A DNA stretch of 64,000 bases from Cherax quadricarinatus (GCF_038502225.1 NC_091300.1:45145188-45209187), one strand, 5' to 3'. Counted from the stretch's first letter, positions 22,046 to 33,386 are shown. Notes: generated from the letters alone by a model not told the origin. Numbers and translations are program-made.

Positions 22046-23029
22046 GGTTTGTCTAACAGTTTTATTTGTGCACTTTATTAGATTTCCTATTGAGCTCATC
22101 GTACTTCCGAGTCATTTTCCTAGTCATTTTCTGCTTCTTTCTACACCCGTTTGCAAGAACGAATTTCGTAACTTCCTCAAATGAGTTCATGATTCGACGG
22201 GCTGTGGTACTTACTCCGTGCTGAGTAATACTGTTTCCAACAACCTGACTGATTAGGCCATCAACCAGAGAGTAGAGGCTCCTGGACCTACAAATAATAT
22301 ACAGTAGTTATAATCCTCGTCCTCTCTAGTCATCTTTCTACTCTGTGGCTATGAGTCAGATTCGATTTTATTTTTGCCTTTTAAATTGTTCCTTCCATCT
22401 CTCTCGTATTTATCATTGACTCTTATATTCTTTTTACCTAGTTCTCTGTTTTTCCCAAGATTCTATTTTTCTTCCTCGTCCTCTTGTTTCATTTTACTTC
22501 CTTGTATCTTGGTTACACCATGGACTTTTTTTTTCTTACCTTGCAGAGATGGTGATCTCTGTGTCGCCTCTCTGCGCTTCTCATCTGCTCCCTTCAATTT
22601 CTGCTAGTTTCCTTTTTCCCTATGCTTTATTCAGGTAATTCACCAGACCTTCTTAGTCTTTTTCCTTTTTGTTGTTTGGTTAGTAATTTGCTTTATTTCT
22701 TTAACACACCTATTAAGTATTCAGATCTTTGTCCCGCATCGTCACAGACACTAAGTTGGTCTCTGAATTCACTTCCCACAATGTCAACATCGCTCACTGA
22801 GACGATGATGTACAGTCTCACTGGTTTATACTCGCCTGACACGAGTTACATATGTTGGCTCGTAACGTTCTTCATTCCTGTCAACACGTTTTTCCAGAAA
22901 CTTGTAGGTTCTAGTCCTACCAGCTGTTTTCCATATTAAATTTCCCTAATACAATTATACTATACTATAGTTAAAGCATATTACACAGTTACAGATTATT
23001 AACACTACCTCTCAAGGCCCTCTGGTGGC
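22046..23029. other. Unassigned 1-kb pyrimidine-rich region
   Basis: Open frames of 77 and 105 codons at 22374-22607 and 22622-22939 are low in complexity (Phe/Leu/Ser from T-rich DNA) and show no motif. I see no gene. Confidence 0.5.
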
Positions 23030-23700
23030 TATTACTTGAATAAGTAAGTTTATTCAGGTATACACAAATACAGTTACATAGATTATCATACATAGCAGCA
23101 TATGTGTAGAGAACCTGGGATAACCCAAAAAAGTCAGACAGAGTGACTTATTTCCATTGGGGTCCTTTTCCCTTATTATTATAATATAAAGGTTATAATA
23201 TTTTCTTATTATTCTACAATGAAGATAACATCTTATTATCATACTAAAAAGACTATCTACTACACGAGGGTCATTACTAGGAATAAGGTAAAATTTACAC
23301 GTATGTTAGCTAAAAAATAGAAAATCATTCCCCTCCCTTTCTGTAGCTACATTCATCAGACACCTTTTGGCACTCTTCTTGAACTGGTTCATACTATGAC
23401 TGGCTTAGACATGTTCCATTCCTTTATTGCTGTACAATAAAAGGTGTTTGAAGCCTGGCCACTGACTGTGGGTACTACAAAGTTGTGCTCTCTCCCCCCG
23501 TCAGGTCTGCCAGCTTCTCAAAGCTCCACTGGTTCCCCCCTTAAATAGAAAGCAGGTTACCTTCAGAATGGTGAAATTATTTTAATTTAGGTTGAGCTAC
23601 TCTCACTTCCTTTGAAACAAATTTGATTACCTCCAGTCCTCCGGGTTTAGCCCTTCTCTATAGATATAAAACGAAGAGTCCACTGGTTTCTTCATATCAC
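23030..23700 (-). mobile_element. LINE 3'-end fragment, fourth family
   Basis: On the minus strand, 23490-23400 encodes NFVVPTVSGQASNTFYCTAI and KEWN, the C-terminal block found at the end of several LINE ORF2 proteins. A Phe-Lys-Lys-like stretch and a 3' untranslated region follow, ending near 23030 in an aataaact-type tail. Sequence around 23050-23280 is familiar to me as a common decapod repeat. Coding frames are broken. Confidence 0.6.
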
Positions 23701-23859
23701 CCTACCACAACCTCGCTCTTTTTCCTTCCTTTTTATATGATATACCACAGAGGGAAAAATAAGTGTTTATAACAAGCATTAATTTTATCACAACCTAGAT
23801 GACAATAACAAGACTTCACAATAACTGCAGGACTTGAGAACGTTAATACCATGAGAGGT

Positions 23860-23985
23860 AACGTTGTTCAGTTGAATATCAGGACTGTGAAACGTTGTTC
23901 AGTTGAATATCAGGACTGGGAAACGTTGTTCAGTTGAATATCAGGACTGGGAAACGTTGTTCAGCTGATTATCAGGACTGGGCCT
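23860..23985. repeat. 31-bp tandem repeat, 4 copies
   Basis: Copies of gaaacgttgttcagttgaat followed by atcaggactgg. The last copy has two substitutions. It directly precedes the family-2 LINE. Confidence 0.9.
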
Positions 23986-24244
23986 TAACCCTTCACCAAC
24001 AATACAATATATATTATCAGTGGACTTCTAGAATCAAATGCGATGTTTGCAGCCTTCACAGAGACCCACACAGAAGATCCTTTTGACAACGAAATGTGGA
24101 TAAATGGATACAACCTTTACATGTGTGACAGAAAGAAGAGGCAACAAGGAGGGATGGGGGGGCTGTCCTGTATGTCAGAGTAGCTCATCGGCACAGAGAC
24201 GCTGAACACCACAAATGATGTAGTTGAAGTTCTAACAATATAGA

Positions 24245-24452
24245 CCCCTCAGGGAAGGTTCCTTGATGCTGGTAAGGGGCTCTTGATCTAGGGAATTATA
24301 TCTGTGCTCCAGTTCCCCGAATTAATCCTGAATACCTTCCACATCGGCCTCCCCACAGGCGCTGTATAATCCTACGGGTTTAGCGCTCCCCATGAATATA
24401 ATTATAATCCTACGGGTTTAGTGTTTCCCCTTGATTATAATAACAATAAAGA
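24245..24452 (-). mobile_element. SINE-type repeat nested in LINE endonuclease
   Basis: Contains ttccttgatgctggtaaggg, gggaattatatctgtgctcc, cacaggcgctgtataatcct and acgggtttagcgctcccc, then an ATTATAAT-type end with the terminal block duplicated (24375-24405 and 24406-24440). Matches 38085-38262 and 39020-39180. Interrupts the LINE endonuclease coding region. Confidence 0.8.
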
Positions 24453-24913
24453 TAGAGAACTAAATCCTAGTCGTCGTGGTTGTATATAAGCCACCAGATG
24501 TAACCTAACAGTTCAAGGAACAGCACTTGAAAATTGATTACTATCTTGAGAGAATTCCAACCTAAGGCATACAAAATGGAAGAATGTAGCAAATAATGTT
24601 ATAGCAGAAACAGTCCCTGGAGAGAGCGCAGATGAAAAGTCACACACACACGAGCTACTAAATCTCTGCGATAAACACACTCTAAGTCAACAGATAGTGG
24701 AGCCAACAAGACAGAAAAACACACTTGACCTTATCTTCACAAATAATGAGGACCTGGTAAGAGACATAACGATATCACAGGTATCCTGACCAGCAAAATG
24801 CATGTAGCTGTGAGTGTCTCTTCATCAAATACTATTTCAACAACAAGAACATCAACTGGGACCAGGTAAACCATGTCTTAAATGAAACATGTTGTTAAGA
24901 TATCTTAAATAAC

Positions 24914-25674
24914 ATGGATCCAAACCAGTGCCTTGAAAGGATCAACTTCCTGGCAGCTGAAGCATGTTCAAGGCATATTCCCCTAAGAAAGAAGAAAAGA
25001 AGTAAACTGGAGAGAGAAAGACGCTCCCTCTACAGAAGACTACGAAGAATCACTGAGCTCCTCAAGAATGCCACATTATCTGATACAAGGAAGGAAGCAC
25101 TGACCAGGGAAGTGGAAAGTATCGAAATTAAGTTAAAGGACTCTCACAGGACCCAGGAGAGACAGGAGTAGCTAAAAGCGATTAGTGAACTTAAAAGAAA
25201 TTCGAAATATTTCTTTCAAATGCAGAAAAACAAGGCAAATACCACATTTAGTATCGGGCCCCTGCTCAGACAAGATGGGACTTACACAGATGACAACAAA
25301 GACTGAAATCCCAACATAACTCTGTGTTTACTGAGCCACTAATCAGTTTAAAAATAGACAATCCAAATTATTTTTTCATGAATGAGCCTCAAAACTCCAT
25401 CAATATATGCCAGATTTCCGACATTACCCTAACTCAGATAGACTTTGTGAAAGCCATTGAAAATATGCCCATGCACTCAGCCCCAGGCCTAGACTCGTGG
25501 AACTCTGTGTTCATTAAGAACTGCAAGAAACCCCTTTTGTGTGCCCTAAGTATACTATGGAGAAGGAGCTTAGACAAGGGTGAAATTCCGCAGTCACTAA
25601 AAACAACGGATATAGCCCCACTCCATAAAGGTAGCACCAAAGCATTAGCTAAGAACTATAGACCAATAGTCTAA
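24914..25674 (+). pseudogene. Linker and RT finger region of family-2 ORF2, copy 2
   Basis: Two open stretches. 24914-25171 (85 codons) has RSKLERERRSLYRRLRRITE and is rich in Arg/Lys/Glu. 25324-25674 (116 codons) has AIENMPMHSAPGLDSWNSVF and TDIAPLHKGSTKALAKNYRP, the RT finger motifs. The palm continues to about 26260 in broken frames, with the FADD box visible at about 26115. Confidence 0.83.
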
Positions 25675-26424
25675 CGTTCCCCATCATAACGAACTTTGAA
25701 AGTGCGCTAAGAACCAAGTTTGCAAACCACTTGGATTCCCAAAAACTGCACAACCCAAGACAACATGGGTTCAGAGTAGGCTGCTCCTGACTCTCGCAAC
25801 TACTGAATCACTGTGATATGGTCTTGGATGCACTGGAAGAAAAACAGAATGCAGATGTAATATAAACAGACTTTGCAAAAGCCTTTGACAAGTGTGGTCA
25901 TGGCGTAAAAGCACACAAAATACGTGCTAAAGGAATAACTGGCAAAGTGGGGAGATGGATCTTCAAACACAAAGAATAGTGGTAAATAGAGTTTAATCGG
26001 AAGCTACCATAGTGAAAAGCTCAGTTCCACAAGGCACAGTACTCGCCCCCATCCTGTTCCTCATCCTCATATCAGACATAGACAGATGTAATCCACAGCA
26101 CCGTGTCATCTTTTGCAGACGATACTAGGATCTGCGTGAGACTGCCATCTATTGAGGATACGATTAATCTCCAAGAAAATATAAACCAAGTTATCTAATG
26201 GGCAACGGAAAACAATATAATGTTCAGTGAAGACAAATTCCAACTACTCAGTTATGGAAAACTGGAGGAGATAGTAACTAAAATTTAGTATATTACAAAC
26301 TCTGATCATACAACAGAGCGAAAAAAAAAAAAGGTTAGGAACCTGGGAGTGGTAATGTCTCAGGATCTCACTTTCAAGGATCACAACAGTGCCATGATCA
26401 CAGCTGCAAAGAAAAATGATAGGA

Positions 26425-26735
26425 TAATAATAATAATAATATCTTTATTTACTACAAGTACATGTACATGGTATACAGTCCTAGCTGACAACAATGACAT
26501 ACTACTATATAGAAAGTCCCTTGTTATGCTCCGCATGTCGGGCAAATTAGGTCAGTGTCCCGGGATGCGACCCACACCAGTCGACTAACACCCAGGTACC
26601 CATTTTACTGATGGGGAACATAGACAACAGGTGGAAAGAAACACGTCCAATGTTTCTACTCTGGTTGGGAATCGAACCCAGACCCTCGCCGTGTGAAGCG
26701 AGAGCGTTAACCACCAGCCCACCAGAGCCCCATGA
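26425..26735 (-). mobile_element. tRNA-derived SINE nested in LINE RT
   Basis: On the minus strand the head reads gctggtggttaacgctctcg, cttcacacggcgag and ggttcgattccc. ggttcgattcc is a perfect match to the Pol III B-box consensus, and the upstream tggttaacgc region is A-box-like. The tail, at 26425-26445, is an ATT repeat. The SINE splits the family-2 LINE between gataggat and gagaacgttcaaaac, which are adjacent in the sister copies. A clear target duplication was not seen. Confidence 0.88.
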
Positions 26736-27002
26736 GAACGTTCAAAACAAGAGATACCAAACCAGTGATGATCCTTTTCATGTCACGCTTTCTCTCTAGG
26801 CTGGAAAATTGCTGTACATTAACATCTCTATTCAAAGAAGGTGAAATTGCAGATCTAGAGAGTGTACAGAGAACCTTAATTGTACATATAAGTTCTATCA
26901 AACACCAAATACTGGGAACGCTTGGAAGCACTTGACTTGTACTCACTGGAACGTATGCGAGAGAGATATGTTATAATCTACACTTAGAAAATCCTAGAAG
27001 GA

Positions 27003-27353
27003 ATGGTCCCTAATCTGCACACAGAAATCACTCCCTACGAGAGTAAAAGACTGGGTAGGCGATGCAAAATACCCCCAGTGAAAAGTAGGGGGGCCATTGG
27101 TACACTAAGAGATAACACCATAAGTGTCCGGGGCCCAAGACTGTTCAACAGTCTCCCACCATACATACGGAGAATTACCATGAGGCCCCAGGTTGCCTTC
27201 AAGAGAGAGCTGGACAGATACTTAAAGTCGGTGCCGGATCAGCCTGGCTGTGGTTCGTACGTTGGACTACATGTAGCCAGCAGTAACAGCCTGTTTGATC
27301 AGCCCCTGATCCACCGGGAGGCCTGGTCGTGGACCGGGCCGTGGGGGCGTTGA
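27003..27353 (+). pseudogene. Family-2 LINE C-terminus, copy 2
   Basis: A 116-codon open stretch containing NTISVRGPRLFNSLPPYIRR and AFKRELDRYLKSVPDQPGCG, homologous to 9633-9911. Reading continues into the GC-rich 3' terminal block. Confidence 0.8.
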
Positions 27354-27385
27354 TCCCCGGAATATCCTCCAGGTAGACTCTCTCT

Positions 27386-27638
27386 GAACTCTGCATCTCT
27401 TTAAACACATAAACACAATAAAGACGATAAGTAAAGTTACATCAGACAGTTATAAAGACGATTTCTCATGTAATAAACTGAACTGACATTCTCCAGGTAT
27501 GAAAAAACTAATTCCCTTATGAAGGTTGAGATGAACTGCGTTAAAGAGCAGGAAGTAAAGAGAAACAAAATATACCGCTGGTTGAAGCTCCCGTCAGTGA
27601 GGGAGCGAGTTGTGAAGGATTGAACCATGAGACTGAAC
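27386..27638. other. Short unassigned spacer
   Basis: No feature recognised between the LINE terminus and the CAGG repeat. Confidence 0.5.
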
Positions 27639-27644
27639 CAGGCA

Positions 27645-27718
<74 letters not shown>

Positions 27719-27790
27719 CAAGCAGGCAAGCAGGCAGGCAGGCAGGCAGGCAGGCAGGCACGCAGGCAGGCAGGCAGGCAGGCAAGCAAA
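27639..27790. repeat. (CAGG)n tetranucleotide microsatellite
   Basis: About 38 CAGG/CAGA units with a few AAGC interruptions. The periodic Gln/Ala/Gly/Arg or Cys/Leu/Pro frames across it are artefacts of the repeat. Confidence 0.95.
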
Positions 27791-28034
27791 GAGGGAGACA
27801 GGCAGTGAGGGAGACAGGCAGTAGTAAGGGAAGGAGGGAGGGAGGTAGGCAGGCAGGGAGAGAGAGGCAGAGAGGGATGGAGGGATGGAGGCAGGGAGGA
27901 AAGCAGGAAGGCAGGGAGGGAAGGAGGAAGGCAGGGAGGGGGTTGAGAGTACAGAAGAAGACAGGTGAGGAGAAGATAAAGAAGTCAGTCGGGAAGAGGA
28001 TGAGAGTAAGGTAAAGAGACGAATAAGAAAGATG
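27791..28034. repeat. Purine-rich GGGA/GAGG tract
   Basis: Imperfect agggagg/ggaggcag motifs decay gradually away from the CAGG run, indicating a common simple-repeat origin. Confidence 0.8.
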
Positions 28035-28868
28035 TGGGGAGGTAACAATATGATGTTCAATGAAGACAAATTCCAACTACTCCATTATGGAAAACTGGAG
28101 GAGATAATAACTAGAACTGAGTATGCTACAAACTCTGATCATACAGTAGAGCAGAAAAATAATGTGAGTGACCTGGAAGCGGTTATGTCTGAGGATCTCA
28201 CTTTCAAGGATCACAACAGTGCCACAATCACAACTGCAAAGAAAATGATAGGATGGATAGTGATTACGTTCAGAACAAGAGCTGCCAAGCCAGTGATGAT
28301 CCTTTTCAAATTAATTGTTCTCTCTAGGCTGGAATATTTCTGTACATCTACGTTCAAAGCAGGTTGAAATTGCAGATCAAGAGAGTGTAGAGAGAACCTT
28401 TACCGCACCTCAACTACTGGGAACACTTGGAAGCACTTGACTTGTACTCGTTGGAACGCAGGCGAGAGAGAGATACAATACACTTGGAAATTCCTAGAAG
28501 AATGGTCCCAAATCTGCACACAGAAATCACTCCCTACGAAAATTAAAGACTGGACAGGCGGTGCAAAATACCCCCAGTGAAAAGTAGGGGCGACATTGGT
28601 ACACTAAGAGAAAACACCGTAAGTGTCCCGGGCCCAAGACTGTTCAGTAGCCTCCCACCAGCCATAAAGGGGAATTACCAATAGGTCCCTGGCTGCCTTC
28701 AAGAGGGAGCTGGACAGATAATTAAAGTCGGTGCCAGATCAACCGGGCTGTGGTTCATTGGTTGGACTACGTGCGGCCAGCAGTAACAGCCTGGTTGATA
28801 AGGCCCTGATCCACTGGCAGGCCTGGGCGTGGACCGGGCCGCGGGGGCGTTGATCACCGAAATACCCT
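28035..28868 (+). mobile_element. Family-2 non-LTR retrotransposon, copy 3 (3' third only)
   Basis: Begins abruptly at caatatgatgttcaatgaag, the post-FADD part of the RT, and runs through the C-terminus to the shared GC-rich 3' terminus (ggggcgttgatcaccgaaat). 5' truncation is typical of LINE insertion. It is followed without a gap by an 11-bp tandem array whose unit is the last bases of the element. Confidence 0.87.
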
Positions 28869-29029
28869 TCAAGTAGACTCCAGGTAGACTCCAGGTAGAC
28901 TCCAGGTAGACTCCAGGTAGACTCCAGGTAGACTCCAGGTAGACTCCAGGTAGACTCCAGGTAGACTCCAGGTAGACTCCAGGTAGACTCCAGGTAGACT
29001 CCAGGTAGACTCCAGGTAGACTCCAGGTA
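28868..29029. repeat. 11-bp tandem repeat at LINE 3' end, about 14 copies
   Basis: Nearly perfect copies of actccaggtag start exactly at the 3' end of family-2 copy 3. The other two copies end in a single ctccaggta. The array is therefore an expansion of the element's terminal sequence. Confidence 0.93.
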
Positions 29030-29348
29030 GGTGAAGAAAGAGGATGAGAGGAAGTGAAGATGAGGATAGGGAAATAAAGAAAAAGGTAATAAGATAAAAT
29101 GGTAGGAATCGAGAGGAGGAGGAGAGAAGAAAGAAAAATATAAGCGACAAGAAGAGGGAGTTTAAACAGGGAGGGAGAGTGGAAAATTGCAGAGGAAGAG
29201 AAGAGGGGAGTAACAACGAAAGGGAAATAATGATAAAAAAAACTGACATAATGTGGGGGAAGGTAATGAGAAAAGAGAGAAAAACGAATGAAAGAGAGAA
29301 GGGAAGCGAAAGTGAAGAAGTTCAGTGACCTCTTGTCTGCAGGTGCAG

Positions 29349-29349
<1 letters not shown>
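29030..29349. repeat. Purine-rich low-complexity tract
   Basis: A GAAAGAGG/GGAGAAGA-rich plus strand with no fixed period. Apparent Ser/Leu/Phe-rich frames on the minus strand reflect composition only. Confidence 0.7.

Positions 29350-29436
<87 letters not shown>
29350..29436. repeat. (AC)n microsatellite
   Basis: An uninterrupted AC run of about 43 units. Confidence 0.97.
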
Positions 29437-29439
<3 letters not shown>

Positions 29440-29524
29440 AGCAAGATCTATTTCAATAATTTAAATATAGGTAAGAACGAATATACAGTTGTTTTTGCAC
29501 CTCTGTCGCAATATGAATATTTTT

Positions 29525-29630
29525 AATGGTATTAAATACCAACAGGTTGGTAAGACACGTGTAGGTGAAACATTTCGAAATAAAGATACGTAACTGTTGT
29601 ACATGTGTCTCACTCTGCCACAATGTTTGG
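29525..29630 (+). mobile_element. Foldback-family element 4 (head-box type)
   Basis: Starts with aatggtattaaataccaaca, the same box as at 17078 and, inverted, 16121. It continues with gtaggtgaaacatttcg, then aaataaagatac and tgtacatgtgtctc. The segment agacacgtgta near 29560 is complementary to tacatgtgtct near 29605. Arms are shorter than in elements 1 and 3. Confidence 0.65.
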
Positions 29631-29939
29631 AAATGTCAATTGTTTTTTGTCTGAGAGGAAGCAGCAAGTCTGGGTGATCCAGAGTTACTTAATAATGACA
29701 ACCTGAGTAACAACGATCATTTCTTAAAGAAGAAGAGAGAACCAAGACGGAGAGAGCAAGAGAGATGAGTGTGGTGTAGGAGAATAGGGAAGAGGTGTGA
29801 GAGAGGGATAAGGTGATGAATAAGGATGAGAAAATAGGCAAGAACTAGCATGAGGTAGAAGGTACAGGAGAGAAGCTGTGTTGTTAGTGGACAAGGAGAT
29901 GGGAAGGAATATGGAGGTAGTCCTTGGTGGCTAATTTTT
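29631..29939. other. Unassigned purine-rich spacer
   Basis: About 300 bp without a recognised feature; AGAGAG-rich in its middle part. Confidence 0.5.
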
Positions 29940-30155
29940 TATCTTTTATCTTTTAACACAAATCACTTTTACGGGTTTACAACTGTTATCTTACCTTTGT
30001 TCACCTTCAAACTCTGTCTAAAGTATACTACCACCCCCAGGATGTCACCCACAACAGTCGACTAACCCGAGAACTTACTCCTACGCGAAAAGGGGCAGCA
30101 GGTGTAAGTAAACATGCCCAACGTTTTTACCCATGCCGACGATCAAACCACGGAC
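29940..30155 (-). mobile_element. Diverged tRNA-derived SINE fragment
   Basis: Matches the SINE at 26425-26735 over caggatgtcacccacaacag, tcgactaac, cagcaggtgtaagtaaacat, gcccaacgtttttac and the position of the B box (here degraded to gatcaaacca on the plus strand). The tRNA head is lost where it joins the LINE at about 30156. Confidence 0.7.
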
Positions 30156-30246
30156 ACTTGGTGTCATCAGCAAATTTGTCGCTATTTATTCCCTCATTTA
30201 TGTCGTTTATGTAAATTGTGAACAACAACGGGCCCAACACTGACCC

Positions 30247-30609
30247 CTATGGAACACCGCTTGTGACGTGCCCACATTCTGATTTCTCCCCATTTATGCA
30301 AACTCTCTGCTTCCTATTTGTCAGCCATGCCTCTACCCAGGAAAAAATTTCTCCTATTCCGTGTGCCTTAAGTTTCCTCTGTAGCCTCTGATGTGGAACT
30401 CTATCGAAAGCCTTACTGAAGTCCATATACACAATATCATATTCGTTACCATGATCTACCTCCTCAAACACGTTAGTGAAAAAAGTTGGTAAATTCGTAA
30501 GACAGGAACGCCCCTTTGTAAAACCATGTTGAGATTCATTAATCAGTTTATGCCTATCAAGATGGTTATGAATTGCTTTTGCAATTATTGATTCCATAAA
30601 TTTTCCCAC
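30247..30609 (-). pseudogene. RT finger/palm fragment, copy B
   Basis: A 120-codon open stretch with [36 protein letters not shown] (motif A) and the start of motif B (HVTSGVP). The remainder of motif B and the DD region lie in another frame down to about 30156, where the element is truncated. Confidence 0.88.
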
Positions 30610-30740
30610 AGCTTATTGGTCTATAGTTCGAAGCTAAGGACCTGTCACCTGCCTTGTAAATATGTATTACATTTGCCATTTTCCTTTTATCCGGCACTAA
30701 CCCTTTTGGGTTAGTCTTCGAATCCCTTGCGACCTTAGCC

Positions 30741-31301
30741 TCATAACCCCTTTTTGCTTTCCTTATTCCTTTTTTTATTTCTCTCCTTAATATATTGATT
30801 TCTTAACTGCCCATCCCCTCTTTTGATACGCCTATATATGCCTCTCTTTTGACCAATGAGATGTTTTAATCTATTGTTCATCCATTTGGGATCATTTTTG
30901 TTAGATCTAATTTCCCTACTAGGAACAAAAGTTGTCTGGGCAGCTAGAACTATGCTCTGAAAAACGTCATATTGGCAACCAAGATCACCTACCTGCCCCA
31001 TAGTCAGGACATCCCAACTTAGCCCACCCAGGTAATTTTTCATTCCCATGAAGTCGGCAAAGCGAAAATCTGGGACAGATTTGATTGCAGTTATCTGGGT
31101 AATTCCATGATATATTGAAACTAAAGGATTTGTGATCACTTTCCCCAAGCTCATCATTAACCTCAAGATTATTAATTTGTGATTGTTTGCAAGAACCAAG
31201 TCAAGCAGATTGTTTCCTCTAGTTGGTTCTGTCACAAACTGTTCTAAAAAGTAATCTTGAACCATATCAAGAAAGTCACTAGACTCAAGATTTCCTGTCA
31301 T
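30741..31301 (-). pseudogene. LINE endonuclease C-terminus and linker
   Basis: Contains FVTEPTRGNNLLDLVLANNH, a decayed SDH region, and the conserved linker EIRSNKNDPKWMNNRLKHLI followed by GIYRRIKRG. The same linker block occurs in copy A at 33900-33790. The frame ends in a Lys/Arg-rich run. Confidence 0.83.
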
Positions 31302-31375
31302 ATTGTTCCAATTAATTTGTCTAAAGTTAAAAACTCCTATTAAACAACATTTTCATATCTAGATGCATTATGAAT

Positions 31376-31765
31376 TTAGTCCCATAACAGCTTACTGGAC
31401 TTCCTATCAAGGTTTGGGGACCTAAAAATCACACCCAAAATTAATTTATGACCCTCGAGAAACTGTAGCCAAACAGATTCTGTGTTCGATGTTTCTAATC
31501 TTATATCATGTCTAACACAACAATTTAAATGATCTCTGGCATACATCGCCACTCCACCACCCTTCCTGTTGACCCTGTCAGCGCGGAATAGTTTATAACC
31601 CTGTATGTTGCATTCAGAAGGCATTTCTCTATCTTTCAGGTTGAACCAGGTCTCTGTTATACCAATAATATCTATATTACCTACACTTGCAAGTAATCTT
31701 AGCTCATCTATGTTATTTCTTAGACTCCTACTATTTGTATAGAAAACCTTAAGGGAGGTAGTCAC
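31376..31765 (-). pseudogene. LINE endonuclease N-terminal half
   Basis: A 130-codon open stretch: VFYTNSRSLRNNIDELRLLA (metal-binding Asn region), DIIGITETWF (catalytic Glu in the TETW block), then KLFRADRVNRKGGGVAMYAR. This is the exonuclease-endonuclease-phosphatase domain of jockey/CR1-type LINE ORF2. The GDFN block that should follow is disrupted between 31376 and 31301. Confidence 0.88.
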
Positions 31766-31993
31766 TCGTTGCCCTCTATCTCTCTCTATTTATGATCAAT
31801 TGATTTGCCTTTACTACCAACTTTATTTTGAATACTGTCTTTTAACATAAGAACATAAGAAAGGATGAACACTGCAGGAGGCCTGCTGGCCCATACTAGG
31901 CAGGTCCTTTACAATTTATCCCACTAAGAAAACATTTGCCCAACCCAATTTTCAATGCCACCCAAGAAATAAGCTCTGATGTGAAAGTCCCAC

Positions 31994-33344
31994 TCAAATC
32001 CAATCCCTCCCACTCATGTACTTATCCAACCTAGATTTGAAACTACCCAAAGTCCCAGCCTCAATAACCCAACTAGGTAGACTGTTCCACTCATCAACTA
32101 CCCTATTTCCAAACCAATACTTTCCTATGTCCTTTCTAAATCTAAACTTATCTAATTTAAATCCATTACTGCGGGTTCTCTCTTGGAGAGACATCCTCAA
32201 GACCTTATTAACATCCCCTTTATTAATACGTATCTTCCACTTATACACTTCGATCAGGTCTCCCCTCATTCTTCGTCTAACAAGTGAATGTAACTTAAGA
32301 GTCTTCAATCTTTCTTCATAAGGAAGATTTCTAATGCTATGTATTAATTTAGTCATCCTACGCTGAATGTTTTCTAACGAATTTATGTCCATTTTGTAAT
32401 ACGGAGACCAGAACTGAGCTGCATAATCTAGGTGAGGCCTTACTAATGATGTATAAAGCTGCAGTATGACCTCTGGACTTCTGTTGCTTACACTTCTTGA
32501 TATAAATCCCAGTAATCTATTTGCCTTATTACGTACGCTTAGGCATTGCTGTCTTGGTTTAAGGTTGCTGCTCACCATAACCCCCAAGTCCTTTTCGCAA
32601 TCTGTATGGCTAAGTTCTACATCATTTAACTTATAAGTGCTAGGGTTATGGGCACTCCCGAGCTTCAGAATCTTGCATTTATCTACATTGAACTGCATCT
32701 GCCACTTTTCTGACCAAGAATAGAGTTTGTTTAAATCCTCCTGAAGTTCCATAACATCTACGTTTGAATCAATTATCCTACCTATCTTTGTCATCGGCGA
32801 ATTTGCTCATATCACTAGTAATTCCCTCATCAAGATCATTGATATATATTATAAATAACAACGGGCCCAAGACTGATCCCTGTGGAACGCCACTTGTTAC
32901 AGATCCCCACTCGGATTTATCCCCATTTATGGACACACACTGCTTCCTGTCAGTGAGCCATGACTCGATCCACGAGAGCACTTTTCCCCCAATGCCATGA
33001 GCTGCCACTTTCTTTAACAGTCTGTGGTGCGGAACTCTATCAAAAGCCTTACTAAAATCTAAGTAAATAATATCAAATTCTTTATTGTGGTCAACAGCCT
33101 CAAAAGCTTTACTGAAGAAAGTTAATAAATTAGTTAGACAAGACCGGCCTCTTGTGAATCCATGCTGAGTATCATTAATCAAGCTATGCTTATCGAGATG
33201 GCTTCTTATAATCTCAGCTATAATTGACTCTAGTAATTTGCCTACAATTGAGGTCAGGCTTATTGGGCGGTAATTTGATGGTAACGACTTGTCCCCTGTT
33301 TTAAAAATAGGAGTTACATTAGCCATCTTCCACATATCAGACAC
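31994..33344 (-). pseudogene. ORF2 RT palm, thumb and C-terminus, copy A
   Basis: 33344-32778 has [40 protein letters not shown] (motif A), [20 protein letters not shown] (motif B) and KFADD (motif C). A short deletion immediately after the DD codons shifts the frame. The rest continues from 32794 to 31994 (266 codons) with LQEDLNKLYSWSEKWQMQFN, LEDRR-equivalent RRRMRGDLIEVYKW, and the terminal GNRVVDEWNSLP. Apart from this one shift the RT is nearly complete. Confidence 0.9.
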
Positions 33345-33386
33345 TACACCTGTTTGAAGAGATAAATTAAAAATATTAGTTAATGG

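Larger units (their letters stand above)
23985..27385 (+). mobile_element. Family-2 non-LTR retrotransposon, copy 2, with two nested SINEs
   Basis: Same order and sequence as 6955-9935: endonuclease start (23990-24240), interruption by a SINE (24245-24452), endonuclease remainder (24460-24800) and linker (24914-25171). The RT runs 25324-26400, interrupted by a second SINE (26425-26735), and the C-terminus and GC-rich 3' terminus end near 27385 (aatatcctccaggtagactc). Many frameshifts; inactive. The nested SINEs must be younger than the LINE. Confidence 0.87.
30156..31770 (-). mobile_element. Family-A LINE copy B (endonuclease to RT palm)
   Basis: A minus-strand element. It has the endonuclease start at 31765-31376, the endonuclease end and linker at 31301-30741, RT fingers and palm at 30609-30247, and is cut at about 30156 just after the FADD-equivalent region. 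It lacks its own 3' end. Its 5' edge lies about 80 bp from the 3' end of copy A, giving a head-to-tail pair. Stops and frameshifts separate the open stretches. Confidence 0.85.

Noticed and set aside
27437..28076. Cys/Leu/Pro- or Gln/Ala/Gly-rich open frames of up to 210 codons
   Set aside because: They translate the CAGG tetranucleotide run and its purine-rich flank; composition alone explains them.
28699..29436. 245-codon minus-strand frame with Val/Cys start and a repeated WSLPGVYLEST stretch
   Set aside because: It runs across an AC microsatellite, a purine-rich tract, the 11-bp array and a LINE end, so it is a composite of repeats.
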